NCBI GenBank assembly: GCA_003485185.1
Contig: DNAS01000011.1
Coordinates: 469 to 11,396, forward strand
Length of the DNA stretch: 10,928 nucleotides
DNA from: Phycisphaerales bacterium
Lineage (GTDB): Bacteria > Planctomycetota > Phycisphaerae > SM23-33
Direction of reading: 5' to 3'
Numbering within the stretch: position 1 is the first letter of the stretch; each line of letters opens with the position of its first letter. Both the position numbers and the translations under genes were made by a program. The notes beneath the pieces are model-generated. The model was not told the DNA's origin. It was given only the letters and a program-made list of their open reading frames with translations, and did no database searches. Shown piece by piece: positions 7,097 through 10,928 of the stretch.

Positions 7097-8077
7097 TCAC
7101 TCCATCGGGTAGCGGAGTTTCCACTGGGCGCGAAGGGCGTCCATGGTCTCCATGATCGAGATCGTCTCGTCGAGCGGCATGATGTCGCTTTCGGTCCGGC
7201 CGTCGCGCAGGCACTGCCCGACGTGCTCGGCCTGGTAGTTGTATCCGTTTCCGCGGAGGGGAATCTCGACGGTTTCGTCCTTTCCGCCGGCCGTGATCGT
7301 CAGCTTGGAGGCCTTGAAGAACGGGTTGTGGATGCGGATGCGCCCGTCGGTTCCGAGAATGGATGCCTCGACGGGGGTCTGGGTGCGGACGGCAGTGTAG
7401 AGGACGGCCAGTTTTCCGCCTTCGTAGGTCAGGACCATTCCCGCCTGCTCGTCGACGCCGGTCTGGCCGATGTGGGCGGCGCCGGTCGTGGCAACGGGCG
7501 TTCCGAGGATCATCGACGCAAAGGAGACGCAGTAGACGCCGACGTCGAGCAGTCCGCCGCCGGCCAGGCGCGGGTTGAACAGCCGTCCCTCGGGGTTCAA
7601 GCCCCCGCGGAAGCCGAAGTCCGCCGCCACCATCCGCACCTCGCCGATGGCGCCGGAGGCGACCAGCTCGCGCACGCGAACGATGGCGGGGATGAAGCGG
7701 GTCCACATCGCCTCCATGCAGAATCGTTTTTTCGCGCGGGCCAGCGCCACCAGCTCGCGGGCCTCGCGGGCGTTGACGGTGAAGGGCTTCTCCACCAGCA
7801 CCGCTTTCCCACCCTCCAGGCACAGCGAGGCGGCGGGCTTGTGCTGCGGGTGCGGCGTGGCCACGTAGATGGCGTCCACATCGGCGTCGGCCGCCAGCGC
7901 CTCGTAGCTGCCGTGGCAGTGCGGCACGTTGAACTGCTTTCCGAAGGCGTCGGCCTTGTCCTGCGAGCGGCTGCCCACCGCCACCAGCTCGGCGCCGCGG
8001 GCGTCGCGGAGACCCTCGGCGAACTTTTTCGCGATCGCGCCCGTCGCCAGGATGCCCCATCGAACGTTCTGAGTCAT
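7097..8077 (-). CDS. Gfo/Idh/MocA family oxidoreductase
   Basis: Predicted NAD(P)-dependent dehydrogenase acting on a sugar, polyol or diol. The 326 residues begin with a Rossmann nucleotide-binding turn, WGILATGAIAKKFA (7-20). The family's catalytic-lysine motif is present as E96-K97-P98 in VLVEKPFTV. The second domain begins with FCMEAMWTRFIP (119-130) and carries GGGLLDVGVYCVSFAS (173-188), with Asp178 and Tyr182 in active-site-type positions. The MEAMWTRF and LLDVGVY motifs are close to the subgroup that contains dihydrodiol dehydrogenase and NADP-linked D-xylose dehydrogenase, but that does not fix a substrate. The ATG at 8077 has an excellent Shine-Dalgarno, GGAGGAG, 8 bases upstream. 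It lies 40 bases after the methyltransferase stop and 67 before the aldo/keto reductase, all on one strand. It has no signal peptide, so is probably cytoplasmic. Confidence 0.92.
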   Translation of the reverse strand: MTQNVRWGILATGAIAKKFAEGLRDARGAELVAVGSRSQDKADAFGKQFNVPHCHGSYEALAADADVDAIYVATPHPQHKPAASLCLEGGKAVLVEKPFTVNAREARELVALARAKKRFCMEAMWTRFIPAIVRVRELVASGAIGEVRMVAADFGFRGGLNPEGRLFNPRLAGGGLLDVGVYCVSFASMILGTPVATTGAAHIGQTGVDEQAGMVLTYEGGKLAVLYTAVRTQTPVEASILGTDGRIRIHNPFFKASKLTITAGGKDETVEIPLRGNGYNYQAEHVGQCLRDGRTESDIMPLDETISIMETMDALRAQWKLRYPME

Positions 8078-8117
8078 TTCCGATTCTCCTCCGCCCTGCC
8101 GGCGCCGTTGGCGACGG

Positions 8118-8741
8118 TCAGCGCATGGGACCGGGCTCCAGTTGCCCGGCGGATTCCTTCACGCAGTAGTAGGTGACGCCCTTTCCGCGGTAGCGCCCGC
8201 GGCAGTCCGTCAGGCGCAGGCCCGAAAGATTCAGCAGCCATCGCATCTGCCGGGGCGTGTAGACGATCACGTGGTAGTCGCACTCGATCCACTTTTCCGG
8301 GGGGATGTAGCAGATGAACAGCCCGCCGTCGCGGAGCATCGCGTTGATGTTCCGCAGGGCGGCCAGCGGGTTCTCCAGGTGCTCCAGGCAGTCCAGGCTG
8401 ACGATGGCGTCGAACGGGGCATGGGGGACGGATCGCGTCGCCTGGATGTCGCCGGCGAAAAGGCGGTCGGCGACCTTCGAGGCGGCGATCTCGTCGGGGT
8501 TGATCGTCACGCCCCAGGCGTCGAAGCCCAGCTCCCGCAGGCGCGCGACGGTGTTGCCGACCCCGCAGCCGACGTCCAGCACGCTCCGCACGTCGCCATC
8601 GGCGAAGGCACGGAGGACGCGCTTCTCGTCGACGCGTTTGAACGCGCGCCGGTTGGACAGTTTTTCCCGCGACTCGGGCAAGGTCAACGGCTCCACAAGG
8701 GTATGGGGCAACGTCTTACCGCAGCTGCCGCCCGGAGGCAA
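8118..8741 (-). CDS. Class I SAM-dependent methyltransferase (start uncertain)
   Basis: Predicted cytoplasmic methyltransferase with the seven-strand SAM fold; the methyl acceptor is unknown. Numbered from the furthest start, motif I is VLDVGCGVGN (54-63), Asp98 lies in AGDIQ, the post-motif strand is FDAIVSLDCLEHLENP (110-125), and LRDGGLFICYIP (136-147) is the next conserved strand. The C-terminus (YTPRQMRWLLNLSGLRL) matches the common methyltransferase-11 ending. It is the first gene of a likely minus-strand operon with the Gfo/Idh/MocA and aldo/keto reductase genes. The furthest start is a TTG at 8741 without a visible ribosome-binding site. Other in-frame candidates are TTG 8711, GTG 8696 and TTG 8681; the last has GGAG 9 bases upstream. 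The protein may therefore be about 20 residues shorter, with the methyltransferase domain unaffected. Confidence 0.85.
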   Translation of the reverse strand: MPPGGSCGKTLPHTLVEPLTLPESREKLSNRRAFKRVDEKRVLRAFADGDVRSVLDVGCGVGNTVARLRELGFDAWGVTINPDEIAASKVADRLFAGDIQATRSVPHAPFDAIVSLDCLEHLENPLAALRNINAMLRDGGLFICYIPPEKWIECDYHVIVYTPRQMRWLLNLSGLRLTDCRGRYRGKGVTYYCVKESAGQLEPGPMR

Positions 8742-8754
8742 GGGCCGAGTTGTC

Positions 8755-8808
8755 CGGGATTCGCCGTATCGGACTTGAACCGCCCGGACGATTCGGCGAC
8801 AATTCCCG
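8755..8808. repeat. Long imperfect inverted repeat in the divergent gap
   Basis: An 11-bp arm (8761-8771) pairs with 8789-8799 with one T-T mismatch around a 17-base loop. Pairing resumes outside (8755-8760 with 8802-8808) after a small bulge. It lies between the divergent methyltransferase and beta-propeller genes and ends two bases before the terminator hairpin at 8810. Read on the plus strand, the two together look like a small structured RNA or a leader. I do not recognise the fold as a known riboswitch. The symmetry would also suit a protein operator, though the arms are long for that. Confidence 0.5.
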
Positions 8809-8809
8809 C

Positions 8810-8843
8810 AAGGATAACGCCTCTGCGACGTTATCCTTTTTTT
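8810..8843 (+). terminator. Intrinsic (rho-independent) terminator
   Basis: Perfect 10-bp stem, aaggataacg (8810-8819) with cgttatcctt (8829-8838), a 9-base loop and seven T residues (8837-8843) on the plus strand. The minus strand has no T-run after the stem, so it works in the plus direction. No plus-strand protein gene lies upstream: the coding sequence there is the minus-strand methyltransferase. It should therefore end either a small RNA, or antisense or leader transcription, before the beta-propeller gene at 8894. Confidence 0.8.
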
Positions 8844-8893
8844 CGCGGCGTGTGGCGAACCCCGGCAGGCGTGATTTTTACGGAGACGCGGTC

Positions 8894-10153
8894 ATGCGGA
8901 AGGCGCTGATTCCCCTCGTGCTGACGATCCTGGCGTTGACTCCTTGCGTGCTGGGCGACTGGCCGCAGTTTCTCGGTCCGGACCGGACCGGCGTGGCAAA
9001 AACCGATGCGAAGCTCGCGCGGTCCTGGCCAGCCGACGGGCCCCAGGTGCTTTGGACTGTCGCGCTGGGCGAAGGGTTCGCGGGCCCTGCCGTCAAGGAC
9101 GGAAAGGTCTATCTCCTGGACCGCCAGGGCGACAACGACGTGCTCCGCTGCCTGAACCTCGCCGACGGAAAGGAACTTTGGAAGTATTCCTATGCCGCGC
9201 CGGGACGGTTCGGCGATCCCAAGTACGCCGGTTCGCGGACGACTCCGACCGTCGGTGACAAATTCGTCTTCACCGTCGGCCCGTTCGGGCACCTGCATTG
9301 CGTGAGCCTCGCCACGCACCAGCCCGTCTGGTCGCATCACATCCTGAAGGACTTCGGCGGCGGCGTGCCGGGGTGGAACGTCGCGCAATCGCCCGTGCTG
9401 TACAAGAACTGGGTGATCGTCGCGCCGCAGAGCAAGCAGGCGGGCCTGGCCGCTTACGAGCAGGCCACCGGAAAGCTCGTCTGGAAATCCGAACCGTTCG
9501 GCTCGATGCAGTACGCCTCGCCGCTGGTCACGACGATCGACGGCGTGGACCAGGTGCTCATGGTCGCCAACCAGGGCAAGGGCGGCACCCGCATCGTCGG
9601 CGCGGACGCCAGGGACGGGAAAATCCTCTGGTCCTACACCGGGTGGAACTGCAACATCCCCGTGCCCAGCGTCACGGCCATCGGCGACGGGCGGTTCTTC
9701 ATCACCGGCGATTACGGCGCCGGATGCGCCATGTGGAAAGTCGCCCGCAGCGGGCAGTCGTGGGAAGCGACCGAGTTGTTCCGCAACCGCAACTCCGGTT
9801 CGCACATCCACAACGCCCTGCTATACGAGGGGCACCTGTACAGCAATTCCAGCCGGGACGGCAAGGGACTCGTCTGCCAGGACCTGGAAGGCAAGACGGT
9901 GTGGAACACGGGCAAGTCGCCCTCGTTCGACCTGGGCGGAAACCTGATCATCGTCAACGACCTGATCTACATCCTCGACGGAAACGGCGGCGCCCTGCAC
10001 GTGGTGGAGGCCAGCGCCGCGGGGTACAAGCAACTGGCCAAAGCCGACCTGCTGGAAGGGCAGAAGGTCTGGGCACCGATGGCGTTCAGCGGCGGCAAGC
10101 TGCTGATCCGCGACCAGAAACAGCTGCGGTGCGTGGACGTGACGGCGCGGTAG
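8894..10153 (+). CDS. Exported PQQ-like (BamB-type) beta-propeller repeat protein
   Basis: Predicted exported eight-bladed-type propeller protein; function unknown, with binding, scaffolding or a quinoprotein-like role possible. The 419 residues begin with a signal peptide (1-20, ...ALTPCVLG), and the mature protein starts with DWPQFLGPDRTG, a motif frequent in planctomycete secreted propellers. Propeller repeats of the form DGKxLW recur five times: LADGKELWKY (89-98), ATHQPVWSH (140-148), ATGKLVWKSE (191-200), ARDGKILWSY (239-248) and LEGKTVWNT (331-339). The ATG at 8894 is preferred over in-frame starts from 8750 because it opens the signal peptide and has GGAG at 8882-8885. The upstream frame also runs through the terminator and hairpin. 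A lipoprotein is unlikely: Cys18 is followed by VLG, not a clear lipobox. A true PQQ dehydrogenase is also unlikely, since I see no such active-site signature. Confidence 0.88.
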   Translation: MRKALIPLVLTILALTPCVLGDWPQFLGPDRTGVAKTDAKLARSWPADGPQVLWTVALGEGFAGPAVKDGKVYLLDRQGDNDVLRCLNLADGKELWKYSYAAPGRFGDPKYAGSRTTPTVGDKFVFTVGPFGHLHCVSLATHQPVWSHHILKDFGGGVPGWNVAQSPVLYKNWVIVAPQSKQAGLAAYEQATGKLVWKSEPFGSMQYASPLVTTIDGVDQVLMVANQGKGGTRIVGADARDGKILWSYTGWNCNIPVPSVTAIGDGRFFITGDYGAGCAMWKVARSGQSWEATELFRNRNSGSHIHNALLYEGHLYSNSSRDGKGLVCQDLEGKTVWNTGKSPSFDLGGNLIIVNDLIYILDGNGGALHVVEASAAGYKQLAKADLLEGQKVWAPMAFSGGKLLIRDQKQLRCVDVTAR

Positions 10154-10175
10154 CGCCGCGGCGGGGAAAAATTAC

Positions 10176-10203
10176 GGCGCCCGGACATCCCTGCCCGGGC
10201 GCC
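10176..10203. terminator. GC-rich hairpin after the beta-propeller gene, possible terminator
   Basis: ggcgcccgg (10176-10184) and ccgggcgcc (10195-10203) form a perfect 9-bp stem with a 10-base loop, 22 bases after the stop codon. No T-run follows on either strand, so termination would be of a non-standard or factor-dependent kind. An alternative pairing of catccct (10186-10192) with agggatg (10212-10218) competes with it. Confidence 0.4.
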
Positions 10204-10394
10204 CGTCCCTGAGGGATGAATCCATGCCGGCGCCGTCCGGCAGGTGCAGCCGCTCCGTGGGCCCGTCCGCCCCGCGGGAAATGCCCGCGCCCTCACGGTT
10301 TCGAGCGCCGTCGGCCCTCCATGCCGTCGGGCTCCCGGCGGGCGGACCCTTCCGAAGCCGGCTTCGTGCAACTTTCGTCAGTTTGCGTCATCCG
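10204..10394. other. Non-coding convergent gap with hairpins
   Basis: Together with the hairpin before it, this completes the 241-base gap between the convergent beta-propeller and dnaA genes. Open frames here have no family signature and no good ribosome-binding site. Visible structure: cgcggg/cccgcg (10273-10278 with 10284-10289) and a perfect 14-base palindrome, cgaagccggcttcg (10353-10366), about 30 bases beyond the dnaA stop, where it could form the 3' end of that message. I see no DnaA-box-like TTATNCACA sequence and no heptamer repeats. Confidence 0.5.
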
Positions 10395-10928
10395 TCAGGC
10401 GAACTGCTCGCCGAGCAGCTCCACCAGCTGCTGAGCGGGCAGGGACCGCGGCCCGACGGGCGTAGACCACTCGATCGGGGCGTTGTTGAGCAGTAGTAGT
10501 TCCATGCGCTGCACCGCCAGAACGACCGAGGAGTGGTTTTTTCCCATGAAGCGCCCGATCTCGGGGTAGCTCATCCGCGTGTGCCGCCGGGCGAGGAACA
10601 TCGCCGTCATCCGCGCGGTGGAAACGGTCCGTGTGCGCCGGGTGGAGTGGAGGTCGGCCGGGGTAATCCCGAACAGGGCGGCGACGGCCGCCTCGATGTC
10701 GCCCAGCGTCACCGCGCCGTCGGTCCGCGCCAGGTGCTCGGCCAGCGCGTCGACCGCCACGGGCAGCGTGACCTGCCCGCCGTCCAGCGCGCCCAGGGCC
10801 GCCAGCTTGATCAGGGCCCCTTCCAGCTCGCGCACGCTCGTGCGAACGTGCTGGGCGACGTACTCCAGCACCTCCGCGGGCAGCGTCAGCTTCAGCGTCC
10901 GCGCCTTGCGGCGGAGGATCTCCATCCG
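10395..10928 (-). CDS. dnaA: Chromosomal replication initiator DnaA, C-terminal part (5' end outside window)
   Basis: Replication initiator that binds DnaA boxes at the origin and melts DNA in its ATP form. Only the last 177 codons are visible; the frame stays open to the window edge, and the first Met seen (10925) is internal, inside the RMEILRRKA segment that matches the R-x-x-IL-x-KKA region of DnaA. The end of the AAA+ domain shows VRELEGAL, with the sensor-2 arginine. The DNA-binding domain IV follows: the basic loop DLHSTRRTRTVSTAR, helix TAMFLARRHTRMSYPEIGRFMG, and recognition helix KNHSSVVLAVQRM, which keeps the overall DnaA signature. After that helix a 35-residue tail follows, including NAPIEWSTPVGPRS. 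The recognition helix differs from the usual GRDHTTV. The downstream neighbour is a convergent propeller gene, so no dnaN follows. A dnaA paralog cannot be excluded from this fragment. Confidence 0.9.
   Translation of the reverse strand, partial: RMEILRRKARTLKLTLPAEVLEYVAQHVRTSVRELEGALIKLAALGALDGGQVTLPVAVDALAEHLARTDGAVTLGDIEAAVAALFGITPADLHSTRRTRTVSTARMTAMFLARRHTRMSYPEIGRFMGKNHSSVVLAVQRMELLLLNNAPIEWSTPVGPRSLPAQQLVELLGEQFA

Noticed and set aside
5689..8176. Long plus-strand frames (5689-7155 and 6890-8176) across the oxidoreductase genes
   Set aside because: Both lie opposite genes with full active-site residues and good ribosome-binding sites, and their translations look random.
8755..8810. 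tRNA-like T-arm word (ggttcaagtcc on the minus strand)
   Set aside because: The T-stem has a mismatch, the acceptor strand has no partner at the right distance, no D-arm or anticodon arm can be drawn, and no CCA follows. It is better explained as the loop of the long hairpin.
8831..8840. Possible DnaA box (ttatcc...) in the divergent gap
   Set aside because: The match stops after TTATCC and continues into the T-run; it is the terminator stem.
8750..8893. N-terminal extension of the beta-propeller protein from an upstream in-frame start at 8750
   Set aside because: It would be translated through the hairpin and intrinsic terminator and would bury the signal peptide 48 residues into the protein.
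10216..10496. Small plus-strand frames after the beta-propeller gene
   Set aside because: They run into the dnaA coding region on the other strand, lack ribosome-binding sites and show no family features.

Overview
This is a GC-rich bacterial window with dense, ordinary chromosomal gene content and no sign of phage, plasmid, insertion sequence or CRISPR. The best guess for the host is a planctomycete-like (PVC group) Gram-negative bacterium. The clues are: a secreted PQQ-type beta-propeller protein whose mature end carries the WPQF-x-GP-x-x-TG motif typical of Planctomycetota; an L,D-transpeptidase with an anchor, helical region and LysM-like segment; an LptD-type outer-membrane protein; and a DnaA recognition helix of the form MGKNHSSV instead of the common GRDHTTV. 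The taxon is an inference; no 16S rRNA or tRNA is present.

Layout. Positions 90-2898 (+) are a tightly coupled three-gene operon: 5-formyltetrahydrofolate cyclo-ligase, a membrane-anchored L,D-transpeptidase and a GT-B (family 4-like) glycosyltransferase. They are joined by two 4-bp stop/start overlaps (ATGA, GTGA). Positions 2899-3071 lie between converging genes and are filled almost entirely with degenerate 7-bp repeat units. Positions 3072-5954 (-) encode a 960-residue LptD-like outer-membrane assembly protein, with a near-consensus sigma-70 promoter at 6001-6028. Positions 6055-8741 (-) carry an aldo/keto reductase, a Gfo/Idh/MocA oxidoreductase and a SAM methyltransferase, probably co-transcribed in the order methyltransferase, Gfo, AKR. 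Positions 8742-8893 are a divergent gap holding a long imperfect hairpin followed directly by a textbook intrinsic terminator pointing (+). Positions 8894-10153 (+) encode the exported beta-propeller protein. Positions 10154-10394 are a non-coding convergent gap with GC-rich hairpins. Positions 10395-10928 (-) are the 3' part of dnaA, cut by the window edge.

How the genes fit together. The left half is envelope-centred: peptidoglycan cross-linking or attachment (L,D-transpeptidase), glycan synthesis (glycosyltransferase) and insertion of LPS-like lipid into an outer membrane (LptD). Together they point to a cell with both peptidoglycan and a Gram-negative-type outer membrane. The middle is a small-molecule redox/methylation cluster of unknown substrate. 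I see no clear novel defence or mobile system. The most unusual signals are the 7-bp-period repeats at 1-42 and 2906-3061, which share an 11-bp word, and the structured RNA/terminator element at 8755-8843.
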